Below, one piece after another: positions 29,556 to 38,390 of a DNA stretch of 64,000 nucleotides (position 1 is its first letter; each line of letters opens with the position of its first letter). The notes below the pieces were generated by a model. The model worked only from the letters and a program-made list of their open reading frames with translations, made no database searches and was not told the origin of the DNA. The translations under genes and the position numbers were made by a program. Source of the DNA: Galeopsis tetrahit (Eukaryota > Streptophyta > Magnoliopsida > Lamiales > Lamiaceae); NCBI GenBank assembly GCA_963675135.1, contig OY776129.1, positions 42,324,141 through 42,388,140 of the forward strand, given 5' to 3'.

Positions 29556-31382
29556 ATGGGCCAAAACCACTACTCTCCTGCTGCATACACCCCCAGCTCC
29601 GGTAAGTACACCCCCCAGCATCTTTGCCCTCCCTCCGACACTGCATACTCCCGTCCTGGCCAGATGGGCCAGACCCACAACTCCACTGCAGCATGCACCC
29701 GAAACTCTGGTAAATACACCCCCCCGCATCTACGCACCCACTCCACTACTACATACACCCCACCCAGTATACATACTCACCCTGCTGATACATACACCAC
29801 ATCCGCTCACTCTGCTATTTCACAAATTCCCTCTCACCCCTGGATCTTGGACTCCGGGGCCTCTCATCATATCACAACTCACCCCCATAATTTATCCGTT
29901 TTCTCTCCATATTCCGGCTCGGATGATGTCGTCATCGGTGATGGTAACGGTTTGCAAATTTCGCATATTGGTTCCTTGTCGTTTCCTCATGTTAATATGC
30001 TTAAATTCTCAAACGTCCTTGTTGTCCCACAAATGGCCAAAAACCTTATCTTTGTTTCAACCTTGTGTCGAGATAATGATGTTAACATTATTTTTGGTTC
30101 TACTTATTTTGAGGTGCGGGATGGCAAAACGGGGACCATTCTCCTCACGGGGAGTCGCGTGGATAATCTCTACGTATGGCCGACTCGAGCATCTCTTAAC
30201 CCCACAACCTCCATCTCGGAAAAACAACCATCACCCGTCTGGCATGCTCGTCTAGGTCATCCGTCCTCAGAAATCCTTTCACATACCTTATCGAAGTATA
30301 GCTTACCTATCTCGAACTCAAAACTGCATTATTGTGATTCTTGCAACTGTATTAAAAGTCATAAACTTCATTTTTACGATTCAAGCATTATATCTAGTTC
30401 CCCTCTTGAGGTTCTTTTTTCTGATGTGTGGTCGTCCCCTGTCTTGTCAACTGAAGGCTTCAAATACTATGTCATTTTTGTTGATCACTTTAGCAAATAT
30501 ATATGGATTTACCCTCTAAAACGCAAATCTGATGTCCTACCCACCTTTACATCCTTTAAAAGCATCGTAGAAAACTTCTACAACACCAAAATCAAAACCC
30601 TCTATACTGACAATGGGGGCGAATTCATTGCCCTACGATCCCTCCTTCAAACTCATGGTATAACTCATCTCACAACTCCTCCCCACACTCCTGAACACAA
30701 TGGCATGTCTGAACGTCGTCACAGACATGTTGTTGATACTGCCTTAGCCCTTTTACATCATGCCTCCATGCCCCTTACATATTGGCCTCATGCAGTTTGT
30801 GCTGCTACCTATATTATAAATCGTCTACCAAAACCCAATCTTAACATGTTGTCCTCATATCAATTCCTTCTAAAACAAACTCCCAACCTAGCCAAACTTA
30901 GAGTTTTTGGTTGCTTATGTTATCCTTGGCTCCGCCCCTACACTTCCCATAAATTAGACCCTAGATCCACTCCCTGTGTCTTCATTGGATACTCTCCTAC
31001 CCAAGCTGCTTATCTTTGTCTTGATTTAAAAACCAACAAAATATATACCTCTCGTCATGTTCAATTTGTTGAAAATGTCTTTCCTCTAGCCACTCCTAAA
31101 ACTGCTCCTGATACATCCCTTGCCTTAACAGACACACCCCCCAATCTGCCAGACACACCCACTATTTTAATTTATCCACCCTCTGCACCTACCAATACAC
31201 CCCTGGCCCCTTCCCCCAATCCTGCCCCACCCACAAATCTTACGAATACACCCCCTCCCCAAAATATACCATCTCTCGATGAGAATCCAGCCCCGCCACC
31301 ACCCCCGTTACCTGCACCACCGGTTCCGATTAATACACCCACCAGCCCAACGCCTAGCCATGCTGCACCCCCAGATTACTAA
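29556..31382 (+). CDS. Copia-1 protease-integrase ORF
   Basis: A 608-codon frame. Residues 1-60 contain a 36-residue direct repeat (108-bp DNA duplication; units start at 29556 and 29664) rich in P, T, Y and S. An aspartic protease follows (WILDSGASHH, residues 96-105), then the HHCC pre-integrase zinc finger (HARLGHPS ... YCDSCNC, 230-264) and the integrase core with FSDVW (D290), TDNGGEF (D352) and the E of SERRHR. Family knowledge: the protease cleaves the polyprotein and the integrase inserts the cDNA. The ORF ends in a proline-rich linker where the frame is lost; the RT lies in another frame after about 100 bp. Gag is missing upstream, so ATG at 29556 is simply the first one in frame. 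Confidence 0.88.
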   Translation: MGQNHYSPAAYTPSSGKYTPQHLCPPSDTAYSRPGQMGQTHNSTAACTRNSGKYTPPHLRTHSTTTYTPPSIHTHPADTYTTSAHSAISQIPSHPWILDSGASHHITTHPHNLSVFSPYSGSDDVVIGDGNGLQISHIGSLSFPHVNMLKFSNVLVVPQMAKNLIFVSTLCRDNDVNIIFGSTYFEVRDGKTGTILLTGSRVDNLYVWPTRASLNPTTSISEKQPSPVWHARLGHPSSEILSHTLSKYSLPISNSKLHYCDSCNCIKSHKLHFYDSSIISSSPLEVLFSDVWSSPVLSTEGFKYYVIFVDHFSKYIWIYPLKRKSDVLPTFTSFKSIVENFYNTKIKTLYTDNGGEFIALRSLLQTHGITHLTTPPHTPEHNGMSERRHRHVVDTALALLHHASMPLTYWPHAVCAATYIINRLPKPNLNMLSSYQFLLKQTPNLAKLRVFGCLCYPWLRPYTSHKLDPRSTPCVFIGYSPTQAAYLCLDLKTNKIYTSRHVQFVENVFPLATPKTAPDTSLALTDTPPNLPDTPTILIYPPSAPTNTPLAPSPNPAPPTNLTNTPPPQNIPSLDENPAPPPPPLPAPPVPINTPTSPTPSHAAPPDY

Positions 31383-31489
31383 GTACACCCCCATCAACTC
31401 CAAACCCTAATTCCACTATACAAACCCTTGATCTCGAGTCGCCAGATGCTCCCTCACTGCCATCCCCACCTATACAACAACGAACTCGA

Positions 31490-33103
31490 ATGGTCACTCG
31501 AGCCCAAAACAATATCTTCAAACCAAATCCGAGGTATGGTCTATCTTCTACTTTATCTTCTGACACTGAACCTAGCTGCGTCTCTCAGGCATTAAAAGAT
31601 GAACGATGGAGGGAGGCCATGTCATCTGAATTTAATGCCCTTTTCAAAAATGGTACTTGGGATTTAGTACCACCTGATGATTCTGTAAACATTATTGGTT
31701 CGAAGTGGGTCTTCCGCATCAAACGGAAACCAGACGGTTCCTTAGACAAGTTCAAAGCTCGACTTGTCGCCAAAGGCTCTCACCAACGCCCTGGGGTTGA
31801 TTTTTCTGAAACATTTAGTCCTGTGGTCAAACCAGCAACCGTTCGAGCAGTCCTGAGTATTGCGGTCACCAAAGATTGGCCACTTCGTCAGTTCGATGTG
31901 AATAATGCTTTCCTTCACGGTTCCTTAGCCGAATCTGTATTTATGGCTCAACCACCCGGGTTTGTTGACAAAACCTTTCCTACATATGTGTGCAAGTTAC
32001 ATAAATCCATCTATGGCCTAAAACATGCACCTCGAACTTGGTATTTTGCTCTTCGAACCTTCTTGGAGAGTATTGGTTTCATTCACACCAAATCTGATGA
32101 GTCTCTCTTTGTATACAACAAATCCGGTATAACTGCTTATTTTCTCGTGTATGTTGATGATCTGATCCTTACAGGAAACAACACCTCGTTCCTCACAAAA
32201 GTGGCCTCAGACTTTAGTACAAAGTTCTCTGTCAAAGACTTAGGCTCACTTTCCTATTTCCTAGGTGTGGAAGTGCTCCGTACTAAGAAAACTTGTTTTC
32301 TCTCCCAACGTAAGTATATCATTGACCTACTCACCAAATATAATATGCTCACTTCCAAACCTGTCCAAACCCCTCTCTCCACCTCTACTCGTTTATCTCT
32401 TTCTGATGGAACACCGCCCACTGATATCACCCAATATCGTCAAGTTCTTGGAAGTCTCCAATACCTCCAACTTACTAGACCTGATATTGCTTTTGTTGTG
32501 CATAAATTGTCTCAATTCATACATGCTCCCACCACAACTCATTGGGGCAATGTAAAACGCCTCCTTCGATATCTTAATGGAACTAGAGATGTTGGAATTA
32601 CCCTCCGCCCCAACCCATCTAACTCACTTCACTGCTTCACGGATGCTGATTGGGCCGGAAATACTGATGATCGTACGTCAACAAGTGCCTATATTGTCTT
32701 TCTTGGACCAAATCCCATCTCCTGGTCTTCCAAGAAACAAAAGTCGGTTGCTCGCTCCTCCACTGAAGCAGAATATCGGGCCATTGCATCAGCTGCCTCT
32801 GAGGTACAATGGTTAAAATCTCTATTTCAAGAACTATGTTTTACCATCAAAACTCTCCCTGCCATCTACTGCGACAATATTGGTGCGACGTATCTTTGCT
32901 CCAACCCGGTTTTTCACTCTCGAATGAAACACATTGCCATTGACTATCACTTCGTTCGGGATTTGATCAAAACAACTCAGTTACGTGTTTCACATGTGTC
33001 TTCCGAAGACCAACTAGCCGATGCTCTCACAAAGCCTCTTACTTGTTCTCGTCTTCAAATGCTGATGATCAAGATTGGACTCTCCTATGGTACTCCATCT
33101 TGA
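31490..33103 (+). CDS. Copia-1 reverse transcriptase-RNase H ORF
   Basis: A 537-codon frame holding the whole copia RT (SKWVFRIKRKPDG, KARLVAKG, FDVNNAFLHG, YGLKHAPRTW, YVDD at residues 221-224) and RNase H (DADWAGNTDDR, SSTEAEYRA, CDNIGA), ending LADALTKPL. All key motifs are intact. Its frame is open upstream to near 31370, so a single frame shift in the proline-rich linker (about 31330-31380) separates it from the integrase. The start at 31490 is therefore not biological. The TGA stop at 33101 lies at the polypurine tract. Confidence 0.9.
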   Translation: MVTRAQNNIFKPNPRYGLSSTLSSDTEPSCVSQALKDERWREAMSSEFNALFKNGTWDLVPPDDSVNIIGSKWVFRIKRKPDGSLDKFKARLVAKGSHQRPGVDFSETFSPVVKPATVRAVLSIAVTKDWPLRQFDVNNAFLHGSLAESVFMAQPPGFVDKTFPTYVCKLHKSIYGLKHAPRTWYFALRTFLESIGFIHTKSDESLFVYNKSGITAYFLVYVDDLILTGNNTSFLTKVASDFSTKFSVKDLGSLSYFLGVEVLRTKKTCFLSQRKYIIDLLTKYNMLTSKPVQTPLSTSTRLSLSDGTPPTDITQYRQVLGSLQYLQLTRPDIAFVVHKLSQFIHAPTTTHWGNVKRLLRYLNGTRDVGITLRPNPSNSLHCFTDADWAGNTDDRTSTSAYIVFLGPNPISWSSKKQKSVARSSTEAEYRAIASAASEVQWLKSLFQELCFTIKTLPAIYCDNIGATYLCSNPVFHSRMKHIAIDYHFVRDLIKTTQLRVSHVSSEDQLADALTKPLTCSRLQMLMIKIGLSYGTPS

Positions 33104-33110
33104 GGGGGCG
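33101..33110 (+). other. Copia-1 polypurine tract
   Basis: TGAGGGGGCG directly precedes the right LTR and overlaps the pol stop codon; it primes plus-strand DNA synthesis in the family. Confidence 0.7.
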
Positions 33111-33304
33111 TATTAGGCATATATAAATATATTAAGAGATATTATATATATCTTTTATAATATATTTTATATATCTTGTAAATCTTTATTTCCTTAAATT
33201 AGAGATATATAGTAGATATGTTTTGTATCTATAAATACTTCCCTCATGTATTCTTTACATTCATTCAATGAAATTATAATTTCCCTATTCATTGTTTCTC
33301 TATA
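33111..33304 (+). repeat. Copia-1 right LTR
   Basis: 194 bp, with a TATAAATA box at 33230-33237. Identical to the left LTR except for A/G near position 24 and A/C near position 63. Confidence 0.9.
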
Positions 33305-34075
33305 TGAACAACCTCCCAAAAACACAGAATTATTGCACGATTCTTATGAACAAATGGACAACAATGAAATTCTGAATTAAAACACACTAAATCACTACGA
33401 ACTATTCGCTATAATCTGAAAAAGTTTGGATGAATGGAAATATCTAAAACTTCCCCCAAACCTATGGATGAATGGAAATATCTAAAACATCCCCCAAACT
33501 TAGGGCCTTATTAATCATGTCGCATTGTACGGGTTTATCTAAATAGGGTCGGAAATTCATTTAGTTTTCATCTACATTCAAAGATAAAAAAAATATCATG
33601 CGAAATCTTCACCTCTTTTAATTCCTGAACTCAATTTTTTTTTTCAATTTATCCTCCATTTATTCTATTATTGGTGTGTGTCAAATAAATAAAAATAAAT
33701 AAAAAGTTCACATAAAGTGTTTTCAGACTTAATTTTTTTTGAAAAATATTCCAATTACTGAACTTTCATATTGAATTTGTATAATGATTGGAGATATACA
33801 TTTATTTCAAAGTAATTATTTATTTGAATTTATTTTCCTATTTATAATTATTCAATCATGATCATATGCTAACATTTGTAGTGAAGATTAATTGTATAGA
33901 ATAATCTAAATTTATCAATTCATATTAAGAATATTTCAGAAACTTCTTTTTTCTTTTATATTTTAGATATTTTTCGATTAAGGTCATTATTGCAGATTTC
34001 TTGAAATGCTAGCTAAACAATCCTCATTATTTAGATTTATCAAAGGGTATATATTCATGCTTGCAAGTTAGTTTA
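33305..34075. other. AT-rich DNA with a 38-bp duplication, no gene
   Basis: GGATGAATGGAAATATCTAA occurs at about 33428 and 33466. The rest is AT-rich without coding potential apart from the short open stretch at 33307-33379 noted beside copia-1. Confidence 0.5.
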
Positions 34076-34724
34076 TACTCCCCCGTCCCGTGATTACTTG
34101 CACACTTTCTTTATTGAGACGTCCCAAAATTACTTACGCACTCTTAATATGGAAATACCCCACAAAATTAATAACCTCACAACATCATTTATTTTCAAAT
34201 TGGAAAAATCTTAAATGCACAGTGTGCACAGATCCAATTTCTGTGCACACGGTTTTTACCCATATCCCCATATGATCCGATCCGGCCCATTTACTTTTTA
34301 TTATATTCTTCACGCACCTTTACTGCCATTAACATACGTATCTTCTCCTTTCTTTCTCTCTCCTGCCTTTTTTTTTTACAGCCTTCTTCTTTCTCTTTTC
34401 TTCTTTCTTCTTCTTTCTTGTTTCTTCTCCTTTCTCGTTTCTTCTTCGTTCTCCTTTCTTTCTCTCTCGTCGTCACTTTTTTTTTTACACCCTTCCTTTT
34501 CTGGTGATTTTTTTTTTTGGTAAGAGTTGAGAGGATCTCCATTGATGGAGAAGAGAGAGAAAGTGATGAGAGAGAGAAAGTGGTGAGAGAGATAGGGAGA
34601 GAAAGTGACGCGAGTTGAGTCTATTGAAATCACTTTTTTTTTTTCGTGGAGTTGAGAGGATCTCCATTGATGGAGAGGAGAGAGAAAGTGGAAACGAACG
34701 GGAAGAGTGGAAAATTTGTTTTTA

Positions 34725-35425
34725 TTTATTTATTGAAAAGTGGTAAATTTATTATTAAAAAGTGGTAATTTTATAATTGAAAAGTGTAAATGTTGTTATT
34801 GAAAAGTGGTGGTAATTTTATTATTGAATTTTTTTTACAGAAAAGTGGAAATTTTGTTAGCGAAACGTTGTAACTATTATTAGTGAAAAGTGGAAATTTT
34901 ATTAATGAAAAGTGGTATGAGTGAAAAGTGGAAATTTTGTGACTGAAAAGTGGTAACTATTATTATTGAAAAGTGGAAATTTTGTGACTAAAAAGTGGTA
35001 ACTATTATTATTGAAAAGTGGAAATTTTGTTAATGAAAACTGGAAATTTTATTAGTGAAAAGTGGTAACTATTATTATTGAAAGTAAAAAAATAATAACA
35101 AAAAAAAAAAATATTGAAAAACTGTAATTTTGTTATTGAATTTTTTTTACTGAAAAGTAGAAATTTTGTTAGTGAAACGTTGTAACTATTATTAGTGAAA
35201 AGTGGAAATTTTATTAATGAAAAGTGGTATGAGTGAAAAGTGGAAATTTTGTGACTGAAAAGTGGTAAATATTATTATTGAAAAGTGGAAATTTTGTGAC
35301 TAAAAAGTTAAAAAGTGGTAAATATTATTATTGAAAAGTGGAAATTTTGTTAATGAAAAGTGGTAACTATTATTATTGAAAAGTGGAAATTTTATTAGTG
35401 AAAAGTGGTAACTATTATTATTGAA
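34725..35425. repeat. ACTTTTCA minisatellite (inverted orientation)
   Basis: TGAAAAGTGGTAACTATTA, GAAAAGTGGAAATTTTGT and relatives repeat every 20-35 bases. Two blocks (about 34835-35090 and 35145-35425) are themselves near copies, so the array grew by segmental duplication. Confidence 0.85.
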
Positions 35426-35481
35426 AATAAAAAAATAATATCAAAAAAAAAAAAAAAAAAAAAAGCATTCATGAAAGTCAT

Positions 35482-35538
35482 AGGATTCAAACCTGTGACC
35501 TCATGCTTAATAAGGTTGTCTATAACCACTCGGACATC
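35482..35538 (-). promoter_or_regulatory. tRNA-like Pol III A-box/B-box pair
   Basis: On the minus strand GATGTCCGAGTGG (35526-35538) fits an A-box and GGTTTGAATCCT (35482-35493) a good B-box. GGTCACAGGTT and GTGGTTA are shared with the module at 21985. A run of T (minus strand) follows, which could stop Pol III. Confidence 0.55.
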
Positions 35539-35787
35539 AATTACTTAATTGTATGTATTCATCTTTATTAATATATAGAGAGTTGACCTGTGCATTAGTG
35601 TGCACAGGAGACCAACTCTTTCAAATTTACCACTCCTTTTTTCTATACATTTCAGTGATTTCACTTTACACATCATCAAATTACCTAAAATACCCATCAT
35701 TTATCTTACATCATCAACCACTCAATCCACTTTTCTTAAACAACGTGCCGGTCAAACTATGCAAGTTATCCCGGGACGGAGGGAGTA

Positions 35788-36359
35788 GTAAGTAGGAAAT
35801 AAAAAAAATGAAGTACAGAACAAGTTATCCTCTAATGCTACTATTATATTGGTGAAACACAAACTTGAAATTTTAATGTGACATGTCCGTTATTTTCACA
35901 CTTTTGAGGCATCAATTAGTTTTTACGATATCAATTGACAACTATGACCTTAAGACATGAATTAAAAAAAATCAAGTATATACTGCAATATGGAAATATC
36001 ACCTAGTAGAATAAGATGGATATTACTCACTATAGTCAATAAATTTGCTACACATATTTCTCAGGTTCACAAGCCACATTGCCAACACAACAGACCCTGT
36101 TGTACCAACCTTAAGTTAAGCTAGCAAACGAAATCACAAAGAACAATTGTCAAGATAGTATCAAAATCAAATACACTAATTAAAACTACATGAATATCAT
36201 AATTAAATACACCTCTCATATATTCTAAAAATTACATTTCAATCCTATTGTATACATCCACCGTGAAAAATTGAGCATTTGTTAATTGTAGTTGACTTGT
36301 AAGTCCAGAACAAATTACCCCTAAAAAATAAAAGAGTAGAAATTCAATTTATAAGAAAG
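35788..36359. other. AT-rich intergenic DNA, no gene
   Basis: No coding frame, repeat array or transposon end could be recognised. Confidence 0.5.
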
Positions 36360-36373
36360 AGAACAACCATCAC

Positions 36374-36890
36374 GTACAGGTGTGAGTTAAACCACTAAAA
36401 AAATACAAGTTTTAACTGCGTGTTCTTCACGCGCTTGTGTGGGCGATTTCACACCTTTTCGGTGCGATTGTCCCAAAACTGAGAGTTCATCTCTCTTTTC
36501 TTGGCTTCGATTGTAAGCCTTTTCATCTTCTATGATTTTCGTCTTTTATTGGGGAATGGTTATTTAGATCTCTAATAATCATTGTTCTTTTTGTTCATCT
36601 TGCTCTCACATTGGCCCTTTTTTCTCCATTTTTATTCCCAAGAGCCGCTTCTCCTTTCTATTGGCGGTTTTAATTTGCAATCTTTTTGCTTCTATTCCGC
36701 CTGGTTTTTTCTTGTTTCACGCAAATTCTACTCGAGTGTTTTTCTTTGATAGATGTGCTACGCTACCTTGATGATTCTGGAGTTTAAATTGGCTATATAT
36801 TGGGGATGTTCTTGGTGTTTGGAGTATCATTCAACCCTCTCGTATCCCCCTAATATTTAGCCAACTTTTCGTAGCCCTTTACTTCCACTC
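36374..36890 (+). promoter_or_regulatory. LINE-B 5' untranslated region, presumed internal promoter
   Basis: A T-rich leader of 517 bp between the TSD and the ORF1 start. LINEs need an internal promoter here; I see no specific element I can name. Confidence 0.5.
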
Positions 36891-38390
36891 ATGGAAGACT
36901 CCCTCAACCAACAAATGAATCGATTTTCCCTCACACAAGATGAAAACCCAGGAATCAATATCCTTCAACATGAGCTAGCAGTCCCTCGTAACACCCTGAT
37001 TGTCCGACTTGCATCTCGTAGGAGGTTTGGAGCAAATGAGATGGGGGAAATCCTTAGAAAAGTCTGGAACCTTGAAGGTACGCTAAAAGTTGTTTTTGTT
37101 GGTGAGGGCTTATTCACCTTTGAATTCTCTGAAAAGGTGGAAATGGCTATGGTGCTCCATAGACAACCTTGGCATCATAAGAAAGCTTTGATGGTGATGG
37201 AAGAGCTGGAGGGGCATGTACGACCGACTGACGTCTCCCTCACAAAAGTGCCTTTTTGGGTGCAAATGCATGGCCTCCAAATCAGGGCCCTGACTAAGCC
37301 TGTAGGCTTTCGTGTTGGTAGTGTGATTGGACAAGTGATTGAGGTTGAAGGCCCGGATGATGACAACATTGGAGGTGGCTGCCTTCGTGCAAGGATCATC
37401 ATGGATGTTTCACAGCCTCTTCGCCGTGGATCGTCCATTACTATTGATGATGAGGTGGTTTATGTCTTCTTCAGGTATGAGAAACTGTCTGATTTCTGTT
37501 ACCTATGTGGGAAAGTGGATCATATGGAGAAAGACTGCTTTCAAGCTCTGGGTAAGCCGGACAAATGGTGTGTAGCAAATCGGAGGTTCCTGCCATGGCT
37601 CAGATCTGATGAGAGAAAAGCACCAACACTTGAGGAGATGCAACAGTGTATTGAAGCAACTGAACGCCTGGCAGCGGTAAAAAGGGGTGGTGCTTCGTCG
37701 TCTACAAACAGATCCACGGCGAGGATGGATAAAGGTAAGGGGATTCTTGTAGAGGAAGCACAGATCCCTACTGACACGGTTTTAAAGAGGAAGCCAAGAC
37801 AGGTGGTGAGCTCTTTCGACCAACTTATGTCACATGCAGTGGTGGCAGCTCGGGTGGAGGAGGCTAGAGCACATGCAGAATATGCTAAGATAGACCCTCG
37901 GTCAGGTGATGTTCTTGAGCCCCTTTCGTTCTCAATCCCTGATAATTTCGAGTATGATTTGATCAAAGAACCTCTCTACACTGTTGATAATGGTCGCGAT
38001 TATCGGATTACTCACTTGGTTGGAAAATGTATTAGTCACTTTGATTACACATCCTTTATGGAAATCATTGGGGAAGGAGAACACCCTTATTTGCCTCCAA
38101 TCACCAAGGTACTCTCTCCTCAACAACCGATGATTGTGGGTTCCTCTTCCGACGTGGACTCTCCACCCCCTGCTAGACTTGCAATTGAAGCGGCCCCGGA
38201 CAAGACACTGATTATTGATGAGGAGCCTGATCGTGGACTGGGAAAAATACAGCGTACTCGCCCTGATGTGGAGGAGGAAGGCCCTGCTAAGAAAATGAAG
38301 TGTAAATCAGTTGGTAGTAGCAGTAAGGGACGAGTGAAGAAGATTAAAAAGGCGTCAGCTGGGCAGTCTCAGCTCCGCCGTCCGGAATGA
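36891..38390 (+). CDS. LINE-B ORF1, DUF4283/zinc-knuckle protein
   Basis: A 499-residue ORF1 protein, presumed RNA-binding chaperone of the element RNA particle. Residues about 30-180 show the plant LINE DUF4283 pattern (RLASRRRFGANEMGEIL, FEFSEKVEMAMVLHRQPWH, WVQMHGLQ). A CCHC knuckle follows (CYLCGKVDHMEKDC, about 203-216). The C-terminus is basic (KKMKCKS, KGRVKKIKK) and could act as a nuclear-import signal. It starts at the first Met after a stop-rich leader. Its TGA stop overlaps the ORF2 start as ATGA (38387-38390). No lesion is seen. Confidence 0.92.
   Translation: MEDSLNQQMNRFSLTQDENPGINILQHELAVPRNTLIVRLASRRRFGANEMGEILRKVWNLEGTLKVVFVGEGLFTFEFSEKVEMAMVLHRQPWHHKKALMVMEELEGHVRPTDVSLTKVPFWVQMHGLQIRALTKPVGFRVGSVIGQVIEVEGPDDDNIGGGCLRARIIMDVSQPLRRGSSITIDDEVVYVFFRYEKLSDFCYLCGKVDHMEKDCFQALGKPDKWCVANRRFLPWLRSDERKAPTLEEMQQCIEATERLAAVKRGGASSSTNRSTARMDKGKGILVEEAQIPTDTVLKRKPRQVVSSFDQLMSHAVVAARVEEARAHAEYAKIDPRSGDVLEPLSFSIPDNFEYDLIKEPLYTVDNGRDYRITHLVGKCISHFDYTSFMEIIGEGEHPYLPPITKVLSPQQPMIVGSSSDVDSPPPARLAIEAAPDKTLIIDEEPDRGLGKIQRTRPDVEEEGPAKKMKCKSVGSSSKGRVKKIKKASAGQSQLRRPE

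Larger units (their letters stand above)
29035..33304 (+). mobile_element. Ty1/copia retrotransposon (Ale/Retrofit-like), apparently lacking gag
   Basis: A 4.27-kb element with two 194-bp LTRs differing at only two positions, a primer-binding site directly after the left LTR and a polypurine tract before the right one. The flanks TTAAC and TGAAC match at 4 of 5 bases as a possible TSD. Domain order is protease, integrase, reverse transcriptase, RNase H, as in copia. Only about 0.6 kb separates the left LTR from the protease, and no gag (UBN2) or zinc-knuckle motif is visible there. The lineage call rests on the very short LTR and sequence style. Confidence 0.9.
34202..35618 (+). mobile_element. 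1.4-kb Mutator-like element, ACTTTTCA family
   Basis: The left end is GGAAAAATCTTAAATGCAC; the right end read on the minus strand is GAGTTGGTCTCCTGTGCAC. The perfect 9-bp direct repeat TTTCAAATT (34193-34201 and 35619-35627) flanks it. Content: GTGCACA-rich end, GATCCGATCCGGCCCA, a CT-rich leader-like tract, a duplicated GAGTTGAGAGGATCTCCATT segment (34527 and 34651), the minisatellite, an A-run and a minus-strand tRNA-like module. This is the same order as the 4-kb element at 21905 but inverted and without the gene exons. No transposase. Confidence 0.85.
34076..35787. mobile_element. Stowaway MITE split by a Mutator-like insertion
   Basis: The left end is TACTCCCCCGTCCCGTG and the right end TATCCCGGGACGGAGGGAGTA minus its first letter, with TA at the edges. 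Subtracting the insert at 34202-35618 and one 9-bp TSD leaves 286 bp, a normal size close to the 275-bp copy at 11500. It is the older element of this pair. Confidence 0.82.

Noticed and set aside
31330..31490. Programmed frameshift between copia-1 integrase and RT
   Set aside because: Copia elements normally use one frame here, and the shift lies in a variable proline-rich linker without a recognisable slippery site, so mutation is likelier.
34291..34667. Lys/Glu/Arg-rich minus-strand ORFs
   Set aside because: They arise from a CT-rich tract in the Mutator-like element; composition only.
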